Below, piece by piece: positions 32,414 to 41,191 of a DNA stretch of 64,000 bases. The first letter of the stretch is position 1. Every line of letters starts with the position of its first letter. The notes under the pieces are model-generated. The model did no database searches and was not told the origin of the DNA. It saw nothing but the letters and a program-made list of their open reading frames with translations. This stretch comes from Fictibacillus nanhaiensis (GTDB lineage Bacteria > Bacillota > Bacilli > Bacillales > Fictibacillaceae). The translations under genes were made by a program, and so were the position numbers. The stretch lies in the NCBI GenBank assembly GCA_017052515.1, contig JAFHKR010000039.1, forward strand, positions 124,001-188,000, in the 5' to 3' direction.

Positions 32414-32677
32414 TTACTCGTATCTAGTTTCTTGAAGAGCAGCTTGTGTTTCATGTAAGTGTCTTAAATATTCTTTAGCGTGGTGAAGCTGTTTTTTTTC
32501 ATCTTCTGTTAATCCTACACCTACGTTATGTACCGATTGTTGAGCCGTTTCGAGCCATAACTTTGCTGTTTGAAAACAGGATGGTGTTTGATTTGCTTGT
32601 GCTTCAATCATGGCCTCATCGGCACGTTTTACATGGTGGAGTGCCTCTTGAACCTTAGGGCTTAACTGATGATCCAT
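32414..32677 (-). CDS. small helical protein of unknown function
   Basis: An 87-residue His-, Gln- and Glu-rich helical protein (VQEALHHVKRADEAMIEAQ; KKQLHHAKEYLRHLHETQA). AGGAGA is 9 nt before the ATG. No membrane segment or known motif. It is divergent from the LysE gene. Could be a small stress or spore protein; not recognised. Confidence 0.65.
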   Translation of the reverse strand: MDHQLSPKVQEALHHVKRADEAMIEAQANQTPSCFQTAKLWLETAQQSVHNVGVGLTEDEKKQLHHAKEYLRHLHETQAALQETRYE

Positions 32678-32782
32678 CTATATATTCTCCTATTCACATT
32701 ATGATTTTTGGTCTTATAAGGATTTTTTACGAATAAGATGAAGACAGGCATGAGTTGTCCATCTTATACGTGGAGGTCTTCA

Positions 32783-33406
32783 ATGTTTTTAAAATACGTA
32801 CTGCTAGGTTTATCTCTTGCTGCTCCGATCGGACCGGTTAATGCTGCTCAGATGGACCGCGGAATCAAATATGGTTTTTGGCAAGCTTGGATGGTCGGAT
32901 TAGGTGCCACTGTTGCAGACGCACTGTATATGTTTATGGTTTACATGGGGCTTGTTAGCTACATTAATACACCTTTTATCAAAACATTTCTTTGGCTTTT
33001 TGGCAGTTTTGTTCTTCTTTATACGGGAATTGAGACGTTTAAAAGAGCCACACCGGAAAAAAAGAGCAGTCAACACGATTACACCGTACATAACAGCAGA
33101 AGTTTTATGGCGGGTTTTCTTATGTCACTTACCAATCCTCTTACTATCTTATTTTGGTTAGGAATATACGGTTCTATACTCGCAGAAACAGCAACGAAAT
33201 ATACGTTAGAAAATCTACTTCTCTATAGTGCTGCCATATTTTCAGGCATTCTCTTATGGGATTTCACAATGGCCATCGTATCAAGCAGCTTTCGTAAGAT
33301 GCTGGCAGACCGCATTTTAGAATGGATCTCGAAGTTATCAGGATTATCATTGATGGGATTCGGTTTTTATTTTGGTTATAGGGGTATCTCGTTTCTTTTA
33401 TCATAA
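32783..33406 (+). CDS. LysE/ArgO family exporter
   Basis: A 207-residue protein with six membrane helices. The family motif is clear near the N terminus: LGLSLAAPIGPVNAAQMDRG, and FLMSLTNPLTILFWLGIYG in the middle. LysE-type proteins export basic amino acids or other small metabolites by proton exchange. GGAGG at 32772-32776 supports the ATG at 32783. Monocistronic. Confidence 0.9.
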   Translation: MFLKYVLLGLSLAAPIGPVNAAQMDRGIKYGFWQAWMVGLGATVADALYMFMVYMGLVSYINTPFIKTFLWLFGSFVLLYTGIETFKRATPEKKSSQHDYTVHNSRSFMAGFLMSLTNPLTILFWLGIYGSILAETATKYTLENLLLYSAAIFSGILLWDFTMAIVSSSFRKMLADRILEWISKLSGLSLMGFGFYFGYRGISFLLS

Positions 33407-33440
33407 AAACAGCTTTTAGCATTTTAAAAGCTGTTTTTTT
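33407..33440 (+). terminator. terminator of the LysE-family gene
   Basis: AAACAGCTTTTA (33407-33418) pairs with TAAAAGCTGTTT (33425-33436), followed by T residues. Confidence 0.9.
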
Positions 33441-33476
33441 CATTAGTTAATGAATATTCAACCGCTTAAGATAAAC

Positions 33477-33507
33477 AATAATACCTGTAAAGCAGGAGGG
33501 TATTATT
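33477..33507 (+). promoter_or_regulatory. hairpin enclosing the permease ribosome binding site
   Basis: AATAATACC (33477-33485) pairs perfectly with GGTATTATT (33499-33507). The 13-nt loop holds AGGAG and the GTG start codon follows the stem directly, so folding would restrict access to the start. Confidence 0.6.
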
Positions 33508-34875
33508 GTGAAGAAAACCAATTGTAGTGCACCGGTTCAACCTAAACTAGATCAATCAGAAGCAAAAAACATGGCTTGGTGGCAGCTTTCTCTTGTTGGA
33601 GTAGGATGTACAATTGGAACAGGCTATTTTTTAGGGTCCACAATCGGAATTCAGCTGACCGGTCCTTCAATCGTCTTTTCCTTTTTATTGGCTGCTATGG
33701 GAACATACATCGTGTTTCACTTATTAGCCAAGATGACAGCATCAGATCCCCAGAAAGGATCTTTTTGCTATTATGCCAGTCATGCCTATGGAAGATGGGC
33801 GGGTTTTAGTTGTGGCTGGAACTATTGGGTTTCAAGTATTTTAATCATGGGCAGCCAGCTTACTGCGCTCTCCATTCTCTCTCAATTTTGGTTGCCGCAT
33901 GTTCCACTTTGGATCTTTGCAGCTTTTTATGCCGTATTAGCTATTATTGTGGTATTAGCGGGAACAAAGAAATTTGATCAAGTTGAAAATTTATTGGCTG
34001 TCATAAAAGTAGCAGCTATTGTGATGTTCATTATTTTAGCGATAGCAGGACTTACCGGTTTTGTTGATGGAAAGAACTATGATCTTGATATACCGAATTC
34101 GTTCAACGGTTTTTTTACAGGAGGGCTCAAAGGTTTTTGGTCGTCCCTCATTTATGCGTTTTATGCATTTGGCGGAATAGAAGTGATCGGTATGATGGCA
34201 ATGCAACTGAAAAAGACAGAAGATGCTTCAAAAGCAGGTACGATCATGCTTTTTATCCTTACCATTATCTACGTCCTATCAATGGGACTTGCCGTGACTA
34301 CCGTAGCTTTAGAAACTTTTGATCACAAAGAAAGTCCGTTTGTTACGGCCATGGAAAGGTATCATTTAGGTTTCTTTCCACATGTATTTAATGGAGCGAT
34401 CATTATAGCTGGATTCTCAGCGATGGCAGCAGCACTCTTTGGAGTTACGAACCTGTTAAGGACGCTTGCAGAAGATGGAGATGCTCCGAAAATCTTTGCG
34501 AAAACAGTGAAATTTAAAAAACTGCCGCTTCCCGCTATGGGTTTAGGAGCAGGGGGACTTTTAGCGAGTATCATCACAGCTCTTCTTCTCCCAGGTCGGA
34601 TCTATGAGTACATTACAACAGCAGCAGGAATATTACTTTTATTCAACTGGTTATTTATCATACTGTCTTCACTGAAAATCTTAAAACAATCTATGTGGGT
34701 GAAGCTGATGTCAATCGTAGCAATCTTGTTAATAACTTTAGCCGTAACAGGTACCTGGTTTGAAGAAACCATCCGTCCAGGTCTATATGTTAGTCTCGGC
34801 ATTTCTGTGCTCATAGGTATTGTTGCATTTATTATTCAAAGTAAGCGTAATTCTCAACAAAAAAATTTGGTTTAA
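33508..34875 (+). CDS. amino acid permease (APC superfamily)
   Basis: A 455-residue transporter with about 12 helices. Helix 1 has the APC substrate motif LVGVGCTIGTGYFLGSTIGI, followed by GPSIVFSFLLAAMGTYIVF; helix 6 reads SLIYAFYAFGGIEVIGMMA. It imports an amino acid with protons; substrate unassigned. It starts with GTG, with AGGAGGG upstream partly inside a hairpin. Confidence 0.92.
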   Translation: MKKTNCSAPVQPKLDQSEAKNMAWWQLSLVGVGCTIGTGYFLGSTIGIQLTGPSIVFSFLLAAMGTYIVFHLLAKMTASDPQKGSFCYYASHAYGRWAGFSCGWNYWVSSILIMGSQLTALSILSQFWLPHVPLWIFAAFYAVLAIIVVLAGTKKFDQVENLLAVIKVAAIVMFIILAIAGLTGFVDGKNYDLDIPNSFNGFFTGGLKGFWSSLIYAFYAFGGIEVIGMMAMQLKKTEDASKAGTIMLFILTIIYVLSMGLAVTTVALETFDHKESPFVTAMERYHLGFFPHVFNGAIIIAGFSAMAAALFGVTNLLRTLAEDGDAPKIFAKTVKFKKLPLPAMGLGAGGLLASIITALLLPGRIYEYITTAAGILLLFNWLFIILSSLKILKQSMWVKLMSIVAILLITLAVTGTWFEETIRPGLYVSLGISVLIGIVAFIIQSKRNSQQKNLV

Positions 34876-35026
34876 TTCTTTTACTGCTAAAACATAACTC
34901 TTGGGGAACACCTAAATACTCGAAGGATTATAAGTCTTTCTGCTCAAATTCAAAAAAATTGATCTGATTCGACATTCTCTTCGTTAGCTTAGTGCAAGAC
35001 AAAAAATGACAAGAGTGTGATGAATC

Positions 35027-35441
35027 ATGATGAAGAAATTGGCAAGTACAGGACTAACTTTTGGATTGCTATTAGGTGGAGTACTGCGGCCATTGCTCAA
35101 GATGACACCACCACTGTAGACCTTAGCACGAAGCTCGACGCTGCGATTGAAAATAATGAAACCGTTACTTCAGGTGATTTGCAGCTTGGGCAAAAGCAAA
35201 TCACTAGGAGATGTCAGATCTTCAAGCGTGGGCAAAAGCAAAAGGAATGACAGAAACTGAGATTCAAGATTGGGCAGAAGATAATGGTTGGAGTGATGAG
35301 GACAGAGCTTCCTAAGACTTGAACTTAGATTCCAGCCTGGATCTAGATACCATTCTGGATGGTAATGACCATAACCAATGGGAAGAAGATAAACATGATG
35401 ACGAAGGAATCTTAGATGGTATCCTTGGTGATCTATTATAA
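35027..35441 (+). pseudogene. decayed secreted protein gene with DLQAWAKA repeats
   Basis: Starting MMKKLASTGLTFGLLLGGVL, the frame soon hits a stop (35117). A neighbouring frame supplies AAIAQDDTTTVDLSTKLDA, so a signal peptide with an AxA-type cleavage site is restored by one shift. Later pieces read DLQ(A)WAKANH, stop, then DLQAWAKAKGMTETEIQDWA and EDNGWSDEDRAS, stop, then an acidic tail ending GILDGILGDLL at 35441. At least two frameshifts and two stops are present. The DLQAWAKA unit is duplicated. A terminator follows, so this was a real gene. Confidence 0.7.
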
Positions 35442-35453
35442 AATAAAGAATAG

Positions 35454-35484
35454 AAAAAACCGTTCCCAATGGGAGCGGTTTTTT
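35454..35484 (+). terminator. terminator after the decayed secreted-protein gene
   Basis: AAAAACCGTTCCC (35456-35467) pairs with GGGAGCGGTTTTT (35471-35483), one mismatch, AAT loop. Confidence 0.85.
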
Positions 35485-35576
35485 CACGACCAGAAAGTAT
35501 ACCTCGTTGCCTTTTTGAAATTTTTTTCATAGCAGCAAGTATAAGACGATTGCATAAGTACACCTAAGCTCCTATA

Positions 35577-35963
35577 TCAACCAGTACAAATGAAGTTTCG
35601 AATTTGTGAGAATCCGTATCTTACACGCTGGCGGCGACCGCCGACCCAGATATAGCCGGTTACACTGTTTTGGCGAATGGCTACTGGGAAGAACCAAAAG
35701 TCACGGCCAAACTGACCTGGACTACGAAGACCTAAAAGGCCCCAGTTTCCTAAACAGTTGCACAATCTAGCGCGAATTTGTGGCGGTTGGAAAGTTTGTG
35801 TGAAAAAAGGTTGTGGAATCTGGCTTTGTGCAAATTGTTGGGGCGGTGGTGAAAATGGACCTGCTTCATCTTCTTGCATCTGACGCTCCGTATAATTTGA
35901 TTCGTCAAGGGAGTACTGATGTTGATGATTATATGGATGATTGTTCATGGGATTATTGTTCAT
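35577..35963 (-). CDS. Asn/Gln/Pro-rich protein of unknown function
   Basis: A 128-residue protein starting MNNNPMNNHPYNHQHQYSLD; AAGGAGG lies 10 nt before this ATG, so the longer frame is discarded. The N-terminal half is low-complexity and rich in Asn, Gln, Pro and Phe. The C-terminal half is ordered (CNCLGNWGLLGLRSPGQFG, then WVGGRRQRVRYGFSQIRNF). The composition is typical of spore surface proteins in Bacillus, but I do not recognise the family. Confidence 0.65.
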   Translation of the reverse strand: MNNNPMNNHPYNHQHQYSLDESNYTERQMQEDEAGPFSPPPQQFAQSQIPQPFFTQTFQPPQIRARLCNCLGNWGLLGLRSPGQFGRDFWFFPVAIRQNSVTGYIWVGGRRQRVRYGFSQIRNFICTG

Positions 35964-36092
35964 AAAGGCTTTTCCTCCTTCCGCAAAACAGTTTGTTCGA
36001 TATATGAATATGATAGCCACTCCTTTATAGTAGCTTGTTCGTTGTACATAATAGTAAAATCATAAAGAAATGGGCGAAATGCTGGAGGTTTA

Positions 36093-37124
36093 ATGAATCA
36101 TATGAGAGCAATGATAATCGAACGCTATGGGAAGGACGTAACACTCCAAGAAACGGAAGTGGATAAACCCGAATTAGAAGAGCAGGATCTTTTAGTCCGA
36201 ATACACGCTGCAAGTATTAATCCAATTGATTTTAAAATAAGAGATGGAAAAGTAAAGATGTTGTTATCCTACAAAATGCCATTAATTCTTGGAAATGATT
36301 TTTCAGGAACCGTTGAACAGGTAGGAAGTAAAGTGACTAAGTTTCAACCTGGAGACAAAGTGTTTGGAAGACCAAGAAAAAGCCGGATCGGAACATTTGC
36401 TGAATATATCTCTATACATGAAGATGATGTGGCTATCGCACCAAGTAACATTTCTTTAGTAGAAAGTGCTTCTCTTCCTTTGGTCGGATTAACTACTTGG
36501 CAAGCTTTTCATGATGTTATTTCTTTGAAAGAAGGACAGAAGATATTAATCCATGCCGGTGCGGGAGGGGTAGGTACGTTTGCCATCCAACTTGCCAAAG
36601 CAATGGGAGCTTATGTAGCTACTACAGCGAGTGATAAAGGATACGACCTTGTAAAATCTTTAGGAGCTGACGAAATCATCAATTACAAAGAACAAGATTT
36701 TGAGAAGGTTCTTAAAGGGTATGATGCCGTTTTTGATACGTTAGGTGGCGTTTCTTTAAAGAAGTCATTTGAAGTTTTAAAACCAGGTGGGAGGATCGTT
36801 TCTGTCTCAGCCGTTCCCAACAAAGCATTTGCAGAGGAAAATAACTTGGGGTTCTTCAAAAAAGTGATCTTTTCTATTGTGAGTAGCAAGTTAACAAAGC
36901 TAGAAAAAAAACATAACGTTCACTACCATTTCCTATTTATGAAGCCGAGCGGAGAACAGTTGAACAGGATTGCTGAATTGGTAGAAAAAGAAGACATATT
37001 ACCCGTGATCGATAAAGTCTTTCCATTGATAGATGCACAAAAAGCAATCGAGTATGTAGAAACGGGAAGAGCGAAAGGAAAAGTAATCATTCAAGTGGAA
37101 TCACCTCTGATTGCAAATGTTTAA
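36093..37124 (+). CDS. NADP-dependent quinone oxidoreductase-type dehydrogenase (MDR)
   Basis: A 343-residue medium-chain dehydrogenase/reductase without the catalytic-zinc Cys pattern. The GroES-like half has INPIDFKIRDGK and LGNDFSGTVEQVG; the Rossmann half has ILIHAGAGGVGTFAIQLAKA. It resembles zeta-crystallin/quinone reductases that use NADPH to reduce quinones or enones. GGAGG is rather close (4 nt) to the ATG at 36093; ATG 36102 is the alternative. Confidence 0.9.
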   Translation: MNHMRAMIIERYGKDVTLQETEVDKPELEEQDLLVRIHAASINPIDFKIRDGKVKMLLSYKMPLILGNDFSGTVEQVGSKVTKFQPGDKVFGRPRKSRIGTFAEYISIHEDDVAIAPSNISLVESASLPLVGLTTWQAFHDVISLKEGQKILIHAGAGGVGTFAIQLAKAMGAYVATTASDKGYDLVKSLGADEIINYKEQDFEKVLKGYDAVFDTLGGVSLKKSFEVLKPGGRIVSVSAVPNKAFAEENNLGFFKKVIFSIVSSKLTKLEKKHNVHYHFLFMKPSGEQLNRIAELVEKEDILPVIDKVFPLIDAQKAIEYVETGRAKGKVIIQVESPLIANV

Positions 37125-37192
37125 AGGAACTCGTCCTTACTCTGTGGAAGTTAGTTAAACACAGAAAAATACAAGAAGTAGGATGATTTCAG

Positions 37193-38206
37193 ATGATTAG
37201 ATATCCAATTTTAAAAGAAAAAGCATCGATCGGAGTAACAGCTCCTTCATCAGGTGTTCAATCCGCTCTTCATGACATGTTCAAACAGGCCTGTCTACGA
37301 ATGGAGAAGAGAGGTTATGAAATAACTTGTGGTGAGACGGTTTGGACGCAGAATAAGGCGAAGTCTGCACCAGCAAGAACACGCGCTGTTGAATTTAATG
37401 AGATGGTTAGAGATCCAAAGATAGATGTAATCATCCCTCCTTGGGGTGGTGAGCTATTAATCGAAATGTTAGAACATGTTGACTTCACGAATTTGCCGAA
37501 CAAGTGGATTCTAGGTTATTCAGACACAAGTACTCTCTTACTTGCCATCACTTTGAAGACTGGAATTGCTACCGCACATGGAACCAATTTCGTCGATTTA
37601 AGAGGAGAGTACTCTGATGAAACAACAGCGATGTGGGATAAAGTTCTCTCAATAAGAGAAGGAGATACCATTCTTCAGAAGTCTTCTGGAAAATTTCAAA
37701 AAGAATGGAAACACGATGCACCATCACCTTATGTGTTTCATCTCACTGACGATACTGAGTGGAAAACGATTTCTGGTAAAAGCGAAAAGATTTCCGGGCG
37801 TCTGCTAGGCGGTTGTATTGATACGATTCGTCATCTGATCGGAACACCTTATGGGGACGTCGCACATTTTAATCAACAGACGATTAATGGTGAACCAATT
37901 TTATGGTACTTAGAAAACTGTGAAATGAACACTACGGATCTAAGAAGATCACTGGTTCAAATGAAGTTAGCAGGTTGGTTTGAAAATTGTTCCGGAATTC
38001 TGTTTGGCCGAAGCTCTGCAAATGAACCAGTTAATGATTACACAGTGGAAGACGTTTATAGAGAAATGGCTGAGGAATTGAATATTCCAGTCATCTACGA
38101 TGTGGATTGTGGACATGTACCACCTCAGATCACATTTGTTAATGGGGCTTATGCTGAAGTTGAAGTCGATAGAGGCAAAGGGACGATTTTACAGTATTTT
38201 CGTTAA
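37193..38206 (+). CDS. S66 family peptidase (MccF / LD-carboxypeptidase-like)
   Basis: A 337-residue serine peptidase of the S66 fold. IGVTAPSSGV starts the N-terminal domain; PPWGGELLIEML replaces the RGGYG loop of LD-carboxypeptidases, as in MccF-type members. The nucleophile Ser is in GYSDTSTLLLA, the Glu probably in LENCEMNTTDLRRS and the His in DCGHVPPQITF. MccF cleaves the microcin C aminoacyl-nucleotide; cell-wall LD-carboxypeptidase is the alternative. Cytoplasmic, no signal peptide. Confidence 0.88.
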   Translation: MIRYPILKEKASIGVTAPSSGVQSALHDMFKQACLRMEKRGYEITCGETVWTQNKAKSAPARTRAVEFNEMVRDPKIDVIIPPWGGELLIEMLEHVDFTNLPNKWILGYSDTSTLLLAITLKTGIATAHGTNFVDLRGEYSDETTAMWDKVLSIREGDTILQKSSGKFQKEWKHDAPSPYVFHLTDDTEWKTISGKSEKISGRLLGGCIDTIRHLIGTPYGDVAHFNQQTINGEPILWYLENCEMNTTDLRRSLVQMKLAGWFENCSGILFGRSSANEPVNDYTVEDVYREMAEELNIPVIYDVDCGHVPPQITFVNGAYAEVEVDRGKGTILQYFR

Positions 38207-38241
38207 TATTAATACCTTATATTTTTTAAGAAATCAGAAGT

Positions 38242-38272
38242 TGTCCCCTTACTGAAGGGGACAGCTTTTTTT
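38242..38272 (+). terminator. terminator of the S66 peptidase gene
   Basis: TGTCCCCTT (38242-38250) pairs with AAGGGGACA (38255-38263), ACTG loop, then GC and seven T. Confidence 0.92.
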
Positions 38273-38412
38273 CTGGCGAACAGGGCTAAACGCTAAATTG
38301 TAAATTTTTCAAAAATATGGTTTAAGCTTAAACCTTAAGTGGTACATAACCTATACAAACGCATTACATTTATTGTGCATCCGTTTGTATACCATTTGTG
38401 AGGAGAGATGAA

Positions 38413-39201
38413 ATGAAAAAGTTTTTTGGGTCTGCACTTGCCGCGGTTATGATGTTTGCTATGATGGCAACGGGGGTTTTTGCTGAGTCTAATGATGCAA
38501 TGGTTCGTATTGTACATGCTTCGCCTGATGCACCTGCAGTAGATGTTTATGTCGATGGAAAACCAGTAGTCGAGGGTGCGGAGTTTAAGGCAGCAACAGA
38601 TTACATGCCATTGCCAGCTGGCGAACACAAAGTGGAAATCTTTGCAGCGGGTACTAAAGATAATGCTGTAATCTCACAAAATTTAACCGTTGAAGCAGGT
38701 AAAGCTTATACAGTAGCTGCAGCAAACATGCTAGAAATGATTGAGTTAGTAGTAGCAGAAGACTCCATGCAAGCAACTGAAGGAAAAGCGAAAGTTCGTA
38801 TCGGTCATCTTTCTCCTGATGCACCGACTGTAGATGTCGGATTGATCGGTGGAGACGCTCTGTTTAGCGGTGCAACATTTAAAGCATTCACGGATTATAA
38901 AGAACTCGATCCAAATACGTATGATTTAGAGATTCGTACTCCTGACGGTAAGCAAGTGTTGGACCTTTCTGGAACAAAGCTCGAAGCAAATATGGTGTAC
39001 AGCGTTTATGCGATCAATACTGCCGATAAAATCGAAGTACTTGTATTGCAAGACTCAATGGTTATGCCATCTGAAATGCCTAAAACAGGTATGGGTGGAG
39101 CATCTGAAGATTCATCAGCAAACTATACAGCTGGAATTATCACAGTAGCTGCATTGGGTGCACTAACGTTTATCCTATACCGCAAACGTACAGCACAATA
39201 A
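38413..39201 (+). CDS. surface protein with two DUF4397 domains and MPKTG sorting signal
   Basis: A 262-residue exported protein. Signal peptide MKKFFGSALAAVMMF..., cleaved near residue 24. Two DUF4397 domains follow, each beginning with a VRI-HASPDAPAVDVYVDG or VRIGHLSPDAPTVDVGLIG type strand (about 30-120 and 127-215). The C terminus has MPKTGMGG, a hydrophobic helix and a YRKRTAQ tail, the layout of a sortase signal with Met in place of Leu in LPxTG. The next gene, 2 nt away, encodes a sortase, so the pair is self-contained. AGGAG lies 7 nt before the ATG at 38413. Confidence 0.9.
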   Translation: MKKFFGSALAAVMMFAMMATGVFAESNDAMVRIVHASPDAPAVDVYVDGKPVVEGAEFKAATDYMPLPAGEHKVEIFAAGTKDNAVISQNLTVEAGKAYTVAAANMLEMIELVVAEDSMQATEGKAKVRIGHLSPDAPTVDVGLIGGDALFSGATFKAFTDYKELDPNTYDLEIRTPDGKQVLDLSGTKLEANMVYSVYAINTADKIEVLVLQDSMVMPSEMPKTGMGGASEDSSANYTAGIITVAALGALTFILYRKRTAQ

Positions 39202-39203
39202 AA

Positions 39204-39872
39204 ATGAGTAAACATCTATTATTATTTACAACTATATTCCTGCTGAGCAGCTGCTCAGCAGGAAATAACTATGAAAATGACAAAATACAAAAATACAGTC
39301 AGAATAAGATTCAAGTTTCATCTCAAGAAGAAACAGATACAAACTCAGCTCATCAAACGGATTCTACGAAGAAAATGAATAAAGATGATGAAAGAAGTAA
39401 TCTTCCCGTTGAGACTCCACCCAGTGGTATTGTCCCAACCAAAATTGAAATCCCTGCTTTAAAAGTTAACGCTTCTGTAGATAAACAGGGACTAAACAAA
39501 AAAGGACAAATGGAAGTGCCAAATAACGGAGAAGATGTTGGTTGGTATAAGTTGGGTGCTAAGCCGGGAGCAAATGGGAATGCTGTCATCGCTGGTCACG
39601 TTGATGATTATAGGGGACCTGCTGTCTTTTTTTATTTAAAAAACTTGAAAGCAGGAGACCTCATTCATGTTTATGGAGAAGAAAATGAAAAAGTTTCTTT
39701 TCTAGTGGAAAAGGTCGTTGCCTATAAAAAGGACGAAGCACCTCTGCGTGTGATATTTGGACCTAGTCAGGAGCCTAGGTTGAATCTTATCACTTGTACA
39801 GGTGTATATAATAGGAAAAACAATGAACATGAGAAACGGTTGGTCGTTTATGCAAAACGAATCAAACTATAA
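39204..39872 (+). CDS. class F-type sortase with lipoprotein signal
   Basis: A 222-residue sortase. Catalytic residues are visible: H132 in IAGHVDDYRG, C198 in LITCTG and R212 in EKRLVVYAKR. The N terminus MSKHLLLFTTIFLLSSCSAG has a lipobox (LSSC, Cys17), so lipid anchoring replaces the usual uncleaved membrane helix. Residues 20-70 are a charged linker. It should link the MPKTG protein of the preceding gene to peptidoglycan. The absence of a housekeeping SrtA neighbour and the single substrate next door suggest a dedicated pair. Confidence 0.88.
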   Translation: MSKHLLLFTTIFLLSSCSAGNNYENDKIQKYSQNKIQVSSQEETDTNSAHQTDSTKKMNKDDERSNLPVETPPSGIVPTKIEIPALKVNASVDKQGLNKKGQMEVPNNGEDVGWYKLGAKPGANGNAVIAGHVDDYRGPAVFFYLKNLKAGDLIHVYGEENEKVSFLVEKVVAYKKDEAPLRVIFGPSQEPRLNLITCTGVYNRKNNEHEKRLVVYAKRIKL

Positions 39873-39918
39873 AAAGAGCAGAGACCATCTACTGAAGATG
39901 ATTCTGCTCTTTTTTTAA
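39873..39918 (+). terminator. terminator of the surface protein-sortase operon
   Basis: AAAAAGAGCAGA (39873-39884) pairs with TCTGCTCTTTTT (39903-39914), with an 18-nt loop. Confidence 0.85.
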
Positions 39919-39950
39919 CTATAACATCTGTTTAACGATCATTTTCTAAA

Positions 39951-40745
39951 TCAATCTCCATTCAACATACCGAACACGCCCTTAGCAATGCTACCTTCAT
40001 CACTAGATCCGCCACGGTGAGGAGCTGCCGCAAATACACGACTTGCTAAGCGGCTGAACGGAAGCGACTGAATCCAAACGGTTCCTGGACCTCTTAATGT
40101 GGCAAAGAATAAGCCTTCACCACCAAATAGTGCTGTTTTTACACCTTTTACCATCTCGATATTATAATCAACACCACTCGTCATCGCGACTAAACATCCT
40201 GTATCTACACGCAGTACTTCGCCAGGTGCCAATTCTCTTTTATGAATGGTTCCACCTGCATGAACGAATGCCATTCCATCGCCTTCAAGCTTCTGCATGA
40301 TAAAGCCTTCACCACCGAAGAAGCCTGCTCCAACTTTACGTTGAAATTCTATGCCAACAGAAACCCCTTTTGCAGCGGCTAAAAACGCATCTTTTTGGCA
40401 GATTACTTTACCACCAAGTTCACTTAAGTCCATCGGAATGATTTTTCCAGGATAAGGAGAGGCGAATGAAACATGTTTCTTACCACGCTCTTCATTCGTA
40501 AATGTTGTCATGAATAGACTTTCACCTGTCAGAACGCGTTTACCTGCATTAAAGAGTTTACCCATTAACCCGCTTCCACCTGCTGAACCTGAACCATCTC
40601 CGAATATTGTCTCCATCTCAATGCCGTCTTCCATCATCATTAAAGCACCAGCTTCAGCAATCACGGTTTCTTTCGGATCTAATTCTACTTCAACAAACTG
40701 CATGTCATCGCCGTAAATTTTATAATCGATCTCGTGGTTATTCAT
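39951..40745 (-). CDS. AIM24 / TIGR00266 family protein
   Basis: A 264-residue beta-rich protein: the N-terminal [31 protein letters not shown], the Gly-rich [20 protein letters not shown], and [20 protein letters not shown] then [19 protein letters not shown]. This is the TIGR00266/AIM24 family; in bacteria its role is unknown, perhaps membrane or biogenesis-linked. ATG at 40745 has GGGGGA 7 nt before; the TTG at 40760 is not needed. Confidence 0.9.
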   Translation of the reverse strand: MNNHEIDYKIYGDDMQFVEVELDPKETVIAEAGALMMMEDGIEMETIFGDGSGSAGGSGLMGKLFNAGKRVLTGESLFMTTFTNEERGKKHVSFASPYPGKIIPMDLSELGGKVICQKDAFLAAAKGVSVGIEFQRKVGAGFFGGEGFIMQKLEGDGMAFVHAGGTIHKRELAPGEVLRVDTGCLVAMTSGVDYNIEMVKGVKTALFGGEGLFFATLRGPGTVWIQSLPFSRLASRVFAAAPHRGGSSDEGSIAKGVFGMLNGD

Positions 40746-40848
40746 TCGTAGTTCCCCCAATAGTAATTATTCGTGAAAGTGCTGTTTCATTAACCCACAT
40801 TAAAATACGCATCACAATTATATTAAGTTTCAAAGGTTTAGAAATTTT

Positions 40849-41136
40849 TTACCGTTCTGCAGAAGTCCACAGGATCAAGCGATAAATAAGATAAACACCA
40901 AGATAAGAGCCTGCGACTAAAAAGAACGGATTTAATAAGACTCCATGGATGTTTGTCATGAAAACGGTGCTGTCTTTAATAGTTTGCTGAATTGCGTTCG
41001 CTACCAGATTACCAAATATAAGCGCGGCCATAACAGCAATTATATTAAATAGTAGAAGACTTTTGGGCCAAATCGTTTGAAGCCAAAACATGCAAACTGG
41101 GAATAACAGGCTCGCGACAAATATCAATAGTTTCAT
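40849..41136 (-). CDS. small membrane protein of unknown function
   Basis: A 95-residue protein with three hydrophobic helices (about 3-20, 28-48, 66-88). GGAGGTGATC precedes the ATG by about 9 nt. No recognised motif. It follows the SDR gene in the same direction, 56 nt away, and may be its operon partner. Confidence 0.7.
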   Translation of the reverse strand: MKLLIFVASLLFPVCMFWLQTIWPKSLLLFNIIAVMAALIFGNLVANAIQQTIKDSTVFMTNIHGVLLNPFFLVAGSYLGVYLIYRLILWTSAER

Positions 41137-41191
41137 AAAAAGATCACCTCCGTAACAGTTTGTACAACATTAGAGGTGATTAAGCACAATC

